The notes: generated by a model from the letters alone, not told the origin. Shown: positions 53,101 through 62,106, numbered from the stretch's first letter. The stretch: 64,000 nt of DNA from Gloeobacterales cyanobacterium ES-bin-313 (GCA_014379585.1 JACMLN010000106.1:1-64000), one strand, 5' to 3'. Numbers and translations: made by a program.

Positions 53101-53275
53101 GGTGGTTGGTGGATTGATGACATCGACACTTTTGACTCTTGTTGTCGTTCCGGTCGTCTTTACCTACATCGACGATTTCCAGGCATTCTTTGCTGAGTTG
53201 ATGCGTGGTTCGAAGCGCCAAGAACCACGCTACACAGTGAGAACGGAAGTGATCCCTTCTCAACAACAAGAATAA
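50144..53275 (+). CDS. RND-family multidrug efflux permease
   Basis: A 1043-residue AcrB-type pump. Same core motifs as the 27498 paralogue: NISAWSIRNPVPTIVLFL, GGRGEVGTTEQAIRTLG, VVGILVDDAIVEIENI with the proton-relay Asp pair, and GIYALIGIIMLMGLVTKNAILLVEY. A notable Gly/Ser-rich stretch (PSSGGGGSSGASGS, ~600) sits in the second periplasmic domain. It works with the adaptor gene just upstream and is likely repressed by the MarR protein. Confidence 0.96.
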   Translation: MNWNISAWSIRNPVPTIVLFLVLTLAGLVSFFGLGIDENPNIDVPNVAVTITQTGAAPSELETQVTRKVEDSVAGIGNIDHITSTVTDGVSSTTIRFVLGTNTDRAVNDVRDAVTKIRQQLPQGINEPIIQRIDFSGGPFISYAISSDRRSAVELSWLVDNQISRSLLAVPGVSQVQRAGGVDREIRISLNPNRLQALGITADQVNSQIRALNINLPGGRGEVGTTEQAIRTLGSADTIEQLRNTRIALTGGGFAPLSTIGTITDGPAEQRQLAFLNLKPAVSFSVVRSTGSNIVDVEKGVQAQIEVLKKVLPKDVKVELIRTTAAFVHESYDASVEALCLGALLAVIVILIFLRDWRSTFIAAVAMPLSMIPTFFLMKWAGFTLNNMSMLALSLVVGILVDDAIVEIENIVRHIGMGKSPYQAALDASDEIGLAVVATTMSIVAVFVPVAFMSGIPGQFFKPFGLTVAAAVAFSLIVARMVTPLMAAYLMKYLPHTEEKSGLVKTYDGILGWALRHRFATIALAVIFFMGSLQLVPLLPTSLIGSTDRGETILNLELTPGSTIEDTRRATLQTLQIVRKHPEVVKAFATAGSPSSGGGGSSGASGSVNRATVYVILKPREERKVSQADFEALIRKELYQVPGARIASGGGGVSGGKPLTLVLTGDDPVVLTKAAENLTTQIRSTPGLLDVTSSAAILRPEIQVKPDFDRAADQGVSVQSISRTALIATLGDIDANLAKFNLADRQINIRVQLDNSFRNNLQAINNLQVATNDGRLIPLKSVSEIFVGSGSAQINRYDRARQITISANLDPSLELGPALKSVKSLSGYKALAAVGVHEQPSGDAEIQRDIFTNFAVAIAAAVILIYAVLVLLFGGFLQPLTIMISLPLALGGALIGLLLFGKSLGIYALIGIIMLMGLVTKNAILLVEYCLMAIKSGLSRDEAIMSAGEARMRPILMTTIAMIAGMMPIALGIGAGSEVRAPMAVAVVGGLMTSTLLTLVVVPVVFTYIDDFQAFFAELMRGSKRQEPRYTVRTEVIPSQQQE

Positions 53276-53379
53276 GCAAGCATCGGCTGTACAGCGGGTG
53301 CGACGGCTTCATAAAAGTTGTTTCCAGATCCAGATTCTTGAAGTCCGTTAGTACAATTGAAAGAACTACAAAGCAACTC

Positions 53380-53643
53380 ATGATAAAAACCATCGAAGGC
53401 ATTTATCAGGATGGGCAGATCCATCTCACTGAGCTACCGCAAGATGTTAGTGACCGCTCCCAAGTCCTCATCACTTTCCTCGATCCTGTCAAAACTGATC
53501 CTGTTAAACTCCGTCAACTGATAGACCAGTTGGTAACAATTGAGGGTATTCAGCAAGGTTTTGAGGAGTTGAATTCTGGTCACACTCGTCCCCTTGGGGG
53601 GTTCATTCAAGAAATGCAGCAAAAGTATGACATTTCAGGTTGA
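53380..53643 (+). CDS. Antitoxin-like small protein (DUF104-type N-terminus)
   Basis: An 87-residue protein starting MIKTIEGIYQDGQIHLTELPQ with a Val-Ile-Thr-Phe strand after, as in DUF104/AbrB-like antitoxins; a polar helical tail follows (GGFIQEMQQKYDISG). Antitoxins of this kind usually precede a PIN toxin, but only a 29-codon frame follows here. ATG 53380 is preferred over 53338. Confidence 0.6.
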   Translation: MIKTIEGIYQDGQIHLTELPQDVSDRSQVLITFLDPVKTDPVKLRQLIDQLVTIEGIQQGFEELNSGHTRPLGGFIQEMQQKYDISG

Positions 53644-53716
53644 GATTACCCCAATTGATAGTGCGCAAGCACTGCTAACCGAAAATGATATTGAGGAGCT
53701 AGAAGGTGACTTTTAG
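53627..53716 (+). CDS. Possible 29-codon peptide overlapping the antitoxin 3' end
   Basis: A 29-codon frame from ATG 53627 overlaps the antitoxin-like gene by 17 bp and stops at 53716, where its stop interleaves with the stop of the convergent Rieske gene. The residues are acidic (NDIEELEGDF end). It may be the stub of a lost toxin gene or chance. Confidence 0.2.
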   Translation: MTFQVEITPIDSAQALLTENDIEELEGDF

Positions 53717-54816
53717 GGGTTACCTATCTGCTTGAGATATTCCTGATCAAACGCAGCGAGCAAGCCTTCTGGATGGGCGTAAAGGCCGGGGGTGTAGGCA
53801 CGAGATCCCACACCGAGTTGCGTCCATTCGCTGACTTGCCAGTCTTGGCGGTTGGTGAGATCCCAAAATTCGACTGCATCGTCCACGCCAAGCGGTAGCG
53901 ATTCCGGCTCAAAGTACCACTCGCAAACGATTTCAGTGCGATCTGCTGAGATCGGGCGCAACCTATGCACCATGGCGTAGTCTGGATGCACGCTGAACAG
54001 CACATTGGGCATGAAGGTGTAGTAGTAGGCACGCTGCAAGTCTTCGTAAGAGAGACTAGCAATGCCTGGGCGGTTCGTTGTGCCGCTCATGGTCAGGCTG
54101 CTACCGGGATTGAGGGTCATGTATCCACCTAAAAATGAGCCGTGCATCAAGTCGTTGCGGCCACTGTTGGAGGGGGAAAGTACTGCCAGTTGTGGATGGA
54201 CAGGCGAACAGTGGTAGCACTCGGAATAATTTTGAAAGATCAGTTTCCAGTTGGCTTGAACATCATAAACAATCTGCTTTCCTAGTTGTAAGCTCGGTAA
54301 ATTCCAGTCATCAAATCGATTGAGTAGCGGTGCGAATACTTTTGAAAATGGTTCGGGATTGGCAGCGAGATTGATCCACAAAAATCCTTCCCACTCTGCC
54401 AAAGCACAGGACACCAAAGGATAGTCATTGAGTGCAAAGTTATCAACCTCTCCCATGTGAGGTGCCGCAGCAAGTTGCCCATCCAAACGATACGTCCAGG
54501 CATGATAAGGACATTGAATCGCAGCGGAAAATTTGCCCTTTGCTTCGTGGCACAGGCGAGTGCCTCGGTGGCGGCAGACATTATAAAAGGCTCGAACTTG
54601 ACCACTTTGGTTGCGCAGAACAATTAAGCTTTCATTGCAGAGGTTTACCAATAAGTAGTCCCCAGAGCCAGGAATCTGAGCGCTACGACCCACACAAACC
54701 CACTGGCGGCCAAAGATGCGTTCTTGCTCTTGGGCAAAGATCTCAGGGGAAATATAGTACTTCGCAGGCAAACTAAATTGCGTTCCCTGTAATCGTGCCC
54801 GCTGAAAAGTGGTCAT
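53713..54816 (-). CDS. Rieske non-haem iron oxygenase (ring-hydroxylating alpha-subunit type)
   Basis: A 367-residue protein: N-terminal Rieske domain (~35-150) with CRHRGTRLC and CPYHAWTY giving the 2Cys-2His [2Fe-2S] site, then a catalytic domain with NYSECYHCSPVHPQL (the two His of the 2-His-1-carboxylate iron site). This is the aromatic-ring-hydroxylating/choline-monooxygenase group. No reductase or beta-subunit gene is adjacent; the substrate is unknown. Confidence 0.9.
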   Translation of the reverse strand: MTTFQRARLQGTQFSLPAKYYISPEIFAQEQERIFGRQWVCVGRSAQIPGSGDYLLVNLCNESLIVLRNQSGQVRAFYNVCRHRGTRLCHEAKGKFSAAIQCPYHAWTYRLDGQLAAAPHMGEVDNFALNDYPLVSCALAEWEGFLWINLAANPEPFSKVFAPLLNRFDDWNLPSLQLGKQIVYDVQANWKLIFQNYSECYHCSPVHPQLAVLSPSNSGRNDLMHGSFLGGYMTLNPGSSLTMSGTTNRPGIASLSYEDLQRAYYYTFMPNVLFSVHPDYAMVHRLRPISADRTEIVCEWYFEPESLPLGVDDAVEFWDLTNRQDWQVSEWTQLGVGSRAYTPGLYAHPEGLLAAFDQEYLKQIGNP

Positions 54817-54931
54817 AGAAAAAACTCCTACTTCGCAGCTAGCTTAACAGGAGCTACAGGTTTTCTAGATTTCTACCAAAGCCCGTTTTTCGGAGGTGGG
54901 AATCAGGCACCTAGGCAAAATCGCACCGTGG

Positions 54932-54959
54932 GTAGGGGCACGCAGCTGCGTGCCCCTAC
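54932..54959. repeat. 28-bp perfect palindrome
   Basis: Both halves are exact reverse complements (arm GTAGGGGCACGCAG). It lies in the 156-bp gap between two same-strand genes, 14 bp after the subtilase stop codon. Similar GTAGGGGC...GCCCCTAC palindromes are widely interspersed in cyanobacterial genomes. No T-run follows, so a classical terminator is unlikely. Confidence 0.9.
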
Positions 54960-54972
54960 AGGCCGAACCGAT

Positions 54973-56985
54973 TTACTTCTTGAAAATGCTGAGGGGTTGA
55001 ATGACCCCAGCGCCGTAGATGTTATCTAAGCCCCGATCTCCCAGGTCTGCTGTTGTTTTTTTGAGTAGTGCCTTGATCTCAGGAATGGTCAGACTGGGAT
55101 TCTGGCCGCGCAGGAGAGCAACAAGGCCGGAGACGTAGGGTGTTGCCGCTGAGGTGCCATTGAACACGGTTCCTCGTTTGTCGAAGGCTGTCCCGGAAAA
55201 GTTGGTGGGTGCCACGACATCGGGGCGGATCGTGCCATCCATCTGCGGGCCGCGCCCACTGTAGGACTCGATCTTGAAGGTGTTGTCGTCGTTCAAGTTG
55301 ACGGCGCCGACGACGATCGTATCGGCACTGAGGGCGTAGGCACTGGCACTCAAACTGGAAATCGAACTGATGCTCTTTGGGTTGAACTGCCCGGAAGAAC
55401 CGTTGCCCACGATGCCGAGGCGAACCCCTTTACCCTGCATTCCTCCATTGGCGCGATTGTCGAAGATGGCAATTCCGTAAACATCGTAGTCTTTGGCGGT
55501 GACGAGAGAAGTGCTATTCGGAACGCTCACGACGCCTGGCTGACCAAAATATTTTGAATTGGGCCGAGCCAAGCTAATCGTCTCGCGGGGGAGCGCATTG
55601 CCGAGTTGATCTTCGTCGCTGATTGCTTTGAAATCTTTGTCTCCAAAGACATACAGTCCGAGATCTGTGGTTCGGGCCAAGTCTGGGTCGTACTGGTCGT
55701 CCCAAGCAGCGAACAGAGTGATCTCGGAGACGGATTTAGGCCATGCGAAGAGCACATATTTTTTCCCAGTTGGATCGATCATCACCCAGTTCTTGCCTTT
55801 CTTCCAGGGAAGTTGCCGCGAGCCATCTGGAGTGAAGACCAACGAGTCTGCTTCGTTTCCGGCTGCAACGATCAAGGCAATACCTTTCCTGGTCACTTTC
55901 TCTTGAATCTCACGGGCCAGAGGTCCATCGCTGCGCAAAAAACTATCCGTCGGTACCGAGGTCCCCATGGAGATGCTGATCACATCGACTTTAAGATCCA
56001 TAGCTCGATTGATCGCATTCAGCACATCCCCGGTTTTGCCGCCCACAGCCAGTAGTGCCAGTTCCGCTTTCGGAGCGATGGAGTGAATAATCGTGGCACA
56101 GGAAGTCCCGTGGGTGACACCGATCAGATCCCCCGCACTCACATCCGCTTTGCCATCGCTCTCTTCGCCACTGTTGAAAGTTTCTGTGTGCATAATCTGG
56201 GGTTTGGCGTTCAAATTCGCATCTTTGATATCGAAGCCACCGTCAATAATGGCGACGCGAATGCCTTTGCCCTCTAGTCCTTGCTTTTGGAGCAAAGAGA
56301 CTCCCAACAAGTTATTCACTTTGCTCAGGGGTTGCCCTTTGGTAGTCCCAAATGGCACTTCACTGGTCGGTTGATCGATGCGTTTGACAAAGTCGAGATT
56401 GGCCAAAGCCTCTAACTTGGTGGCATCGATATTTCCTGAAGCCCGGTTAAAGACAATCTTTTTGGGATCGACGCCAAAGCTTGCTAGTTGCTCTATTTGG
56501 CTATCGCTCAAATTGTCGTTGAGCAAGATTTCGACGCTCACCTTGGTCAAGGTGCCACGCTTGCGGGGGGCGACGGCCTGGGCTGCCACAGCATTGCCCA
56601 ACTTGCGTAGACGTGGATCCACGATCCGAATCACTGAGTTCAATCCAGACAGTTTGTTGATCAGTTGGGGAGAGGCATTCGTCACCGTCGCGCCACTTTT
56701 GGCAGCAGCCACAGGATCGACGCCAAGCTTTTGAAGTTGCTGTTGTTCTTCGGGGGTGAGATTGGGTCTCGCCTGAACAATCACGGTCAAGGCTGCGCCG
56801 CGTTTCTCAGTCTGCTTACTAAAGGCATCGACCCGGTTGCCAAGGGGACTGATCGGCTGGTCAAGATCAATTTTTGAAGACGCACCCGAAAAGTCAGGGG
56901 CGGTTTGGGCATACACAGGAAGAACTTGCAAGATGTGCAAGCCGAGGAGGAAACCAGCAACTTTGGCAGTTTTGCGCAATGACAT
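54973..56985 (-). CDS. Secreted subtilisin-like serine protease (family S8)
   Basis: A 670-residue protein: signal peptide (~1-27, ending YAQ), an N-terminal propeptide-like region (~60-210) with two repeated LxxLGVDPxx units (LQKLGVDPVAAAKSG and LASFGVDPKKIVF), and a catalytic domain: Asp in VAIIDGGFDIKD, His in GVTHGTSCATII, Asn in AAGNEAD, Ser in NGTSAATPYVSG. All triad residues are present. ATG 56985 is chosen because the longer frame from 57021 lacks a leader-like start. It follows the orthocaspase gene by 60 bp. Confidence 0.92.
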   Translation of the reverse strand: MSLRKTAKVAGFLLGLHILQVLPVYAQTAPDFSGASSKIDLDQPISPLGNRVDAFSKQTEKRGAALTVIVQARPNLTPEEQQQLQKLGVDPVAAAKSGATVTNASPQLINKLSGLNSVIRIVDPRLRKLGNAVAAQAVAPRKRGTLTKVSVEILLNDNLSDSQIEQLASFGVDPKKIVFNRASGNIDATKLEALANLDFVKRIDQPTSEVPFGTTKGQPLSKVNNLLGVSLLQKQGLEGKGIRVAIIDGGFDIKDANLNAKPQIMHTETFNSGEESDGKADVSAGDLIGVTHGTSCATIIHSIAPKAELALLAVGGKTGDVLNAINRAMDLKVDVISISMGTSVPTDSFLRSDGPLAREIQEKVTRKGIALIVAAGNEADSLVFTPDGSRQLPWKKGKNWVMIDPTGKKYVLFAWPKSVSEITLFAAWDDQYDPDLARTTDLGLYVFGDKDFKAISDEDQLGNALPRETISLARPNSKYFGQPGVVSVPNSTSLVTAKDYDVYGIAIFDNRANGGMQGKGVRLGIVGNGSSGQFNPKSISSISSLSASAYALSADTIVVGAVNLNDDNTFKIESYSGRGPQMDGTIRPDVVAPTNFSGTAFDKRGTVFNGTSAATPYVSGLVALLRGQNPSLTIPEIKALLKKTTADLGDRGLDNIYGAGVIQPLSIFKK

Positions 56986-57045
56986 GGGGCAGACCAGTGT
57001 AAAAAATAAGACCGTTTGCATTTTAGGCGGCGATCCGCCTCACCT

Positions 57046-59187
57046 TTAGATCACTTCGAAACTGATCGACATCGTTGCCAACTGACTCGTATCGACTTTG
57101 CGGGCTTGTTTCGCACCGAGACCACCCCGTGTCGTTACGTCGCTGAGTAAACTATCGATCACTTCGGTCGGATTGTCAGGAGCCAAAGGCCCATTCTGGA
57201 CACCGCCGCGTTTGGCAACCGCTTGCAGAGCTTTGAGGGCGGTGCGAATCGGTACAGCACTGGCAATCACGAGCACTTCCGTCAAGCCTTTTGGCTCTTG
57301 AACCACCAAGTTGAACGTACCCTTATCGGGATCAGGAAGACTCAACGTCTTTCCAGGTGCGAGGCGGGCTGCATCCGCTGCCGCTGTCCACTGGTTCGGG
57401 AAGATGACTGCGATTTCACCGCTGGCATCGATCACGAGCACACTGATATAGAGATCCCGCGTCTCGTTATTCGTAATCGCAAAGCGAACTTCGGTACCGA
57501 CTTTGACCCGACGATCTCCTGCGGGAGCACTGGATTTCTTGCCAGCGCTGCGGGTTGGGATCACCTGAGCGAGAAGCTTACTGTTCGCCCCAATTGGAGC
57601 CATAGATGCAGCGACGTTAAGTTTTGATGAGCCTGTATTCAGGGTCATCCGCACGATCCGCGCTGCGAGCAATGCCTTGAATTTTGCCTGGAGTCGAGTG
57701 ACAGCAGCTTCGATGGTTTCATTGCCAGCACCGTAGGAATCAGGAATGAGCGTCAATCCCTGGGTAAATAGAGCAATGGTTGGACTGACAGAACCTGCCG
57801 CTGAATGCTTGGCCTTAGCGGTCGCTCGACCATCGAGGCGGCCTAAGATACAGTCCACTGGCCCTTTGCCGAGGGGAACCACTTCTAAACGTCGCACTCC
57901 AGCCAGCAGCGTCTTCGCCTGTTCCGTATCTTTTCCCAAGCTGGCATCGAGGGCAACCCGCAGTTTGATATCCGTGGGCAACCCACGTACTTGTTCTTGT
58001 AAAAGCCCGCCAACAAGTGCTTTGCCTGAGGTGCCTGGGATGATCTTGCCTTTGCCAATCAACCCATCGCGGCTGTCGAGCTGAATACTGATCTGCTTGC
58101 CATCCCCAGAATCACTAAATGTTGAACCAGCAGCAAAGGCTTCGAGACTTTGAGCATCCACACCCCCAAGCCAGACTTCCACCGACTGGCCATCGACTTT
58201 GGTGATCACGGCTTCCGCCGGAGCAGAATCTGGCTTCATCAAATAAACGGGCGCTTTCTCGCGGCCACTTCCTGGCTTCACCTCAAACTCAGGTTCTTGA
58301 TCCCCAGTCATCTTCAGGGTCGAGCGCGAAATATTCGCCAGGGTGCTACTCAAGGATTCATCCCCCGTCTGCTGCCAGAGATATTGGGTCAACAAATAGG
58401 TAAAAGCGCCAGCCGTGAAGCCATCGAAAGGCGCATCGGAAGCGAGTTGGTTGCGGTTGGTGCCCGTCAGCACTGCCCCTTTGGCGATTCCCGCCCGCCG
58501 TCCGGCCTTGAACTGTGCTGGTGTCAAGTTCAAACGGGTGAGCAATTGTTGTTGGTAGTTCAGATCTTCAGGGGTATCCAGTTGTGTTCCGCCACCACGA
58601 GAACGCACCACCAGATTGCCCCGTTTGCCGCCGCCAGAATGACAAGAGTCCAGAACGACGGTGACATTCTCCGTTTTCAGGGCGCTCATCAGTAAATACA
58701 AAGTGTGGCCCATAATATCTTTGACTGCACCACCAGTTTCTGGAAAGGCTGGGGGGAGGGTGCCATCTACGGGCACAAATGTACTATTCAGACCATCCGG
58801 CTCGTCCTTGTCGGGATCGGCGACTTGAGAGCCGTGGCCTGAGTAGTGAAAAACAACAATATCTCCTGGTTTGGCCTGCTTAATTAAATGTTCATCGAAG
58901 GCGGTTAAAATCCCTTGGCGCGTCGCCTGGGCATCGGTCACGATCAAAATATCTTTGGGATTGAAGCCGAAGCGGTTGACCAGCAATTCCTGTTGGAGGA
59001 GCGTATCCGTTACGCAGCCATTCAGGGGCGAAAACTTGCCATTCTCTGGATAAGCATTGATGCCTACCAATAGGGCAATCTTTCGGGGTGTACTTTGGGC
59101 AAGGACACGTCCATAGCGGTCAAAAGCATTCAGACCAAGGATTCCACAAGTCGTTCCCGCCAATTGCAATAGTGCGCGCCGTTTCAC
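57046..59187 (-). CDS. Orthocaspase (metacaspase-like, family C14) with DUF4384
   Basis: A 713-residue protein. KRRALLQLAG at the start followed by a hydrophobic stretch looks like a Tat or Sec leader. The p20 caspase domain (~35-250) has LVGINAYP, the catalytic His in FHYSGHGSQ and the catalytic Cys in VVLDSCHSGG, both intact. The distal ~150 residues fit DUF4384 (VGTEVRFAITNNETRDLYISVLVIDA). GTG 59187 has GGAG 9 bp upstream; TTG 59202 is an alternative. Co-directional with the subtilase that follows. Confidence 0.92.
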   Translation of the reverse strand: MKRRALLQLAGTTCGILGLNAFDRYGRVLAQSTPRKIALLVGINAYPENGKFSPLNGCVTDTLLQQELLVNRFGFNPKDILIVTDAQATRQGILTAFDEHLIKQAKPGDIVVFHYSGHGSQVADPDKDEPDGLNSTFVPVDGTLPPAFPETGGAVKDIMGHTLYLLMSALKTENVTVVLDSCHSGGGKRGNLVVRSRGGGTQLDTPEDLNYQQQLLTRLNLTPAQFKAGRRAGIAKGAVLTGTNRNQLASDAPFDGFTAGAFTYLLTQYLWQQTGDESLSSTLANISRSTLKMTGDQEPEFEVKPGSGREKAPVYLMKPDSAPAEAVITKVDGQSVEVWLGGVDAQSLEAFAAGSTFSDSGDGKQISIQLDSRDGLIGKGKIIPGTSGKALVGGLLQEQVRGLPTDIKLRVALDASLGKDTEQAKTLLAGVRRLEVVPLGKGPVDCILGRLDGRATAKAKHSAAGSVSPTIALFTQGLTLIPDSYGAGNETIEAAVTRLQAKFKALLAARIVRMTLNTGSSKLNVAASMAPIGANSKLLAQVIPTRSAGKKSSAPAGDRRVKVGTEVRFAITNNETRDLYISVLVIDASGEIAVIFPNQWTAAADAARLAPGKTLSLPDPDKGTFNLVVQEPKGLTEVLVIASAVPIRTALKALQAVAKRGGVQNGPLAPDNPTEVIDSLLSDVTTRGGLGAKQARKVDTSQLATMSISFEVI

Positions 59188-59326
59188 AGTTTCATTCTCC
59201 AAAGAGACATTTGATTTTGCTTTTGAGAATATGCCAAAAGCTTGCTTTCTCTAGGCAGTGCAGCCAAGACTTTAAGGCACAGCTTTTCTAATACCGTCCA
59301 AAAGTTGAATGTATTGATCGCGAGCG

Positions 59327-59830
59327 CTAGCCTTTGAAGCGACTTAGCAGCAACAATAGTACTCCGATCCCTGCTGCGATGATCCCCGTACTCACTAAGA
59401 CTTTACGTTCAGTTCTCAGTTGTGAAAGCAAGATCACGGAAGCCTTATGATTTGGGTCGATCTGCAAGCAGCGACGGCTCAATCGCCGCGATTCTTGCAG
59501 ATCTTCTGGCTTTCTTTGGGTGCTCCAACGCCCTTGATAGGCTCGCGCCAGACCGTGCAAACCCTCGACACTCAAGGGATCAACCGACACAGCCACGGTC
59601 AAATCCACAATTGCCTCATCCCACTGGCGATAGTGACAATGCACCAAACCTTTCTCCCGCAATCGCCGCCCTTCGCAATCCGCGACGGTGATATCCCCCT
59701 CGCTCAAACCAAACTCCTGGGAGACTTGCCGCATCTCTTCGAGGCTCAACCACCGCTGCTGCTGAACATGAAAAGCAACCAGTCGATCAATATAGGCAGC
59801 GACTAAAAGCGTCTGAGATTCGGCATTCAT
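59327..59830 (-). CDS. Tail-anchored TPR-like protein
   Basis: A 167-residue soluble protein: two TPR-like helical repeats (~50-110, GLVHCHYRQWDEAIVDLTVAV and VEGLHGLARAYQG), and a C-terminal transmembrane helix (~145-164, VSTGIIAAGIGVLLLLL) with a short cytoplasmic end (SRFKG). A degenerate copy of its first ~27 codons and upstream region sits at 62107-62233. The partner is unknown. Confidence 0.75.
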   Translation of the reverse strand: MNAESQTLLVAAYIDRLVAFHVQQQRWLSLEEMRQVSQEFGLSEGDITVADCEGRRLREKGLVHCHYRQWDEAIVDLTVAVSVDPLSVEGLHGLARAYQGRWSTQRKPEDLQESRRLSRRCLQIDPNHKASVILLSQLRTERKVLVSTGIIAAGIGVLLLLLSRFKG

Positions 59831-59954
59831 ACGAACTAGGGTGTGTTGTGTTGTAGTGTACCCAAGCTTTTTAACTCAATCTTGATAAACCCTGGCAGAA
59901 TCAGGGAAACCACAGGTAAGCGGCATTGGTCAGAGTAACAATTGTTAGATTTCT

Positions 59955-62036
59955 TTATCTTTTACTAGCTACAGTTCTGAAGAAGTCCTCCATTTTTGCG
60001 ATACAAGTAACGTCTTCAAACAAATGCGAGCCGTTCATTTTCATTTTCTGTACGATTTCAGCACGCCAGTGAGTGTCTAATCCTAACCGCACAGCAATTT
60101 CCACATACTCTGTCTTGTTGGCTGCGATAGTGTCGGTGACACCTATATGTTTTAGAATTCCGAAAGAGTGGCGTCCTCGCATAAGCTCCGTTGGTGTAGT
60201 TACGATCGGTAAACCACAGGCAACTGCATCCATGGTTGTCAATCCTCCCGACCACCCTATGCTATCAAGATAGATATCCGAGTTCATCGGCAAGCTGATG
60301 TAATCTATCCATAACTTCTGATTCTTTCGAGAGAACATTTTTACATAATGCTCAAAGGACAATCCCGCATCCTCAAAAACCAATTGCATTCTATCTAGAA
60401 AGCGTTCTGTTGCCTTTCGCATGGGCAGATCGACGAAAAAGAAACGAGCACTAGGTACCCGACGCGCGATCTCCACAAAAACATGATCATCTTGTGGTAA
60501 ATACTTGTACAAAGACTGCACGCATAAATAGACAATATCTTGATCAGCGATGCCATAGTAAGAACGAGGATGCGGTGTCTCTGGCAGAGGTGGTTGCGTA
60601 CAAACGACACCAATTCCAGGTAAACGAACAAGTTCCTCACTGTAATGTTCTTCTGCACCAACTGGTTCTTGCAGTTCACTGGAAAGGAAGTAATCCATGG
60701 TCAGTAATCCAGTGGTGACAGGATGACCCGCCCAACATGTACATTGCACGGGAGCGAGGCGCAGTCCAGCTAGAAGGGTAAGCCAAGGGATCATGCCGAT
60801 ATCTGAGAAGACCAAGATATCTAGTTGATCCTGTCTAATGTTCTGAGCTGCACCTTCGAGGTCGTTGGGTAAAACTGTCCAATGATCAACCTGACTTTTA
60901 AGTTCGGATGTAGGGCCAGTGTGAGGACCAAAGTAAAGATGCAGAGTAAAGTCATCTTTGTTTCTATTTTTTAGCCAGCCCTGCAGCCATCGGCTGAGAG
61001 GATGACCATCCGTGCGAGAGGTAATAAGACCAATCTGAATCTTACTGTTACGAACCACTGTAGGTATGACACCTTTTGCAATATCTGGACAGCAAGTTGC
61101 CAAGAGATTATTAATCAACTGACCATACATCTGCATATAATCTCGGCAGTTGCGTCCTTGGTATGCAATTAAAAAGGTACTAATGTCATTCTTGATTGCT
61201 TCATAAATGCCATGAATAACTGAGGCATCACCCGAGTCCACAATATCTGATAGCTGACGCAGACCAAGACCAAAGCGGTCATACCAGACTTCTATTTCGT
61301 CCGACGTTTTGTAGATAATTGGCAAAAGAAGACGGGAGCGCAACAAATTTTTGTAGTTATTAGGTGCAAGGCATTCTAATTGATTGTAGTAGGCAAGGGC
61401 TTCCTCAGTAACCCCTTGATCTGCGTAGATGCCCGCCAAGAATTGCATAGCTATTTCATCATTGGGTTCAATGGCACAAACCCACTCAAGCTGAGCTATT
61501 GCTTCAAGAAATGCTTCAGTGTGAATAAAGCAGGCAGCCAGAGTTTTGCGAGCACTCACCCATTCGGGACAACTAGCAATTGCACGGTTGAGATAGACGA
61601 TAGCCTCTTGGTGCCGATTATCTCTTTGCAAACAGACGCCAATATTATGTTGAAGAACTGGGTCATCTTGGCAAAGCTCTGCAGCTTTCTGATAGTACTG
61701 TGCAGCCTGCCCGTAAGTTTTGCCGTTGAAAAAAATCTCTCCAAGCAATGTGGCTACTTTTAGACAGGGCGGGTGATTTTCCACATAATACTCACCAAGC
61801 AAACAAGCAAGGTCTGCAGCATCATTCTGCTGCAAATACACCATAGATGCGTAGATTTCTTCGCTCTCTAAAAACTCTGCAAGACAAGAATTTAAAGTCA
61901 GGCAATACTCCAGTCTATCAGGAGCTAGTTTCCACGCTTTGTGGTAGGCCAACAAAGCATCAAGTTGTTGCTGCTGTTGCCGGAAGCAGTAGCCCTCGGC
62001 AAAGTAAAAGGCAGCAGAAGTAACAGCAATACTCAT
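59955..62036 (-). CDS. TPR-containing GT41 (SPINDLY/O-GlcNAc-transferase-like) glycosyltransferase
   Basis: A 693-residue protein. The N-terminal half (~10-270) has about six to seven TPR repeats (LLGEIFFNGKTYGQAAQYYQKA, LQHNIGVCLQRDNRHQEAIVY). The C-terminal half is the GT41 fold: VFSDIGMIPWLT, QCTCWAGHPVTTGLLTMDYF, GAEEHYSEELVRLPG, QSLYKYLPQD with the sugar-nucleotide lysine, IYLDSIGWSGGLTTMDAVACGLPIVT and the AANKTEYVEIAV tail. It glycosylates Ser/Thr of proteins or a related acceptor. Its C-terminal fold parallels the HMW1C-like enzyme at 1215. It lies in a glycosyltransferase cluster with 62574 and the fragment at 63733. Confidence 0.88.
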   Translation of the reverse strand: MSIAVTSAAFYFAEGYCFRQQQQQLDALLAYHKAWKLAPDRLEYCLTLNSCLAEFLESEEIYASMVYLQQNDAADLACLLGEYYVENHPPCLKVATLLGEIFFNGKTYGQAAQYYQKAAELCQDDPVLQHNIGVCLQRDNRHQEAIVYLNRAIASCPEWVSARKTLAACFIHTEAFLEAIAQLEWVCAIEPNDEIAMQFLAGIYADQGVTEEALAYYNQLECLAPNNYKNLLRSRLLLPIIYKTSDEIEVWYDRFGLGLRQLSDIVDSGDASVIHGIYEAIKNDISTFLIAYQGRNCRDYMQMYGQLINNLLATCCPDIAKGVIPTVVRNSKIQIGLITSRTDGHPLSRWLQGWLKNRNKDDFTLHLYFGPHTGPTSELKSQVDHWTVLPNDLEGAAQNIRQDQLDILVFSDIGMIPWLTLLAGLRLAPVQCTCWAGHPVTTGLLTMDYFLSSELQEPVGAEEHYSEELVRLPGIGVVCTQPPLPETPHPRSYYGIADQDIVYLCVQSLYKYLPQDDHVFVEIARRVPSARFFFVDLPMRKATERFLDRMQLVFEDAGLSFEHYVKMFSRKNQKLWIDYISLPMNSDIYLDSIGWSGGLTTMDAVACGLPIVTTPTELMRGRHSFGILKHIGVTDTIAANKTEYVEIAVRLGLDTHWRAEIVQKMKMNGSHLFEDVTCIAKMEDFFRTVASKR

Positions 62037-62106
62037 CAGATTTCTCTACCTTATCTATCGTAATTTGTCTTCAATTTCCCAAAACCACTTCTGAAATAAC
62101 TAGGTA

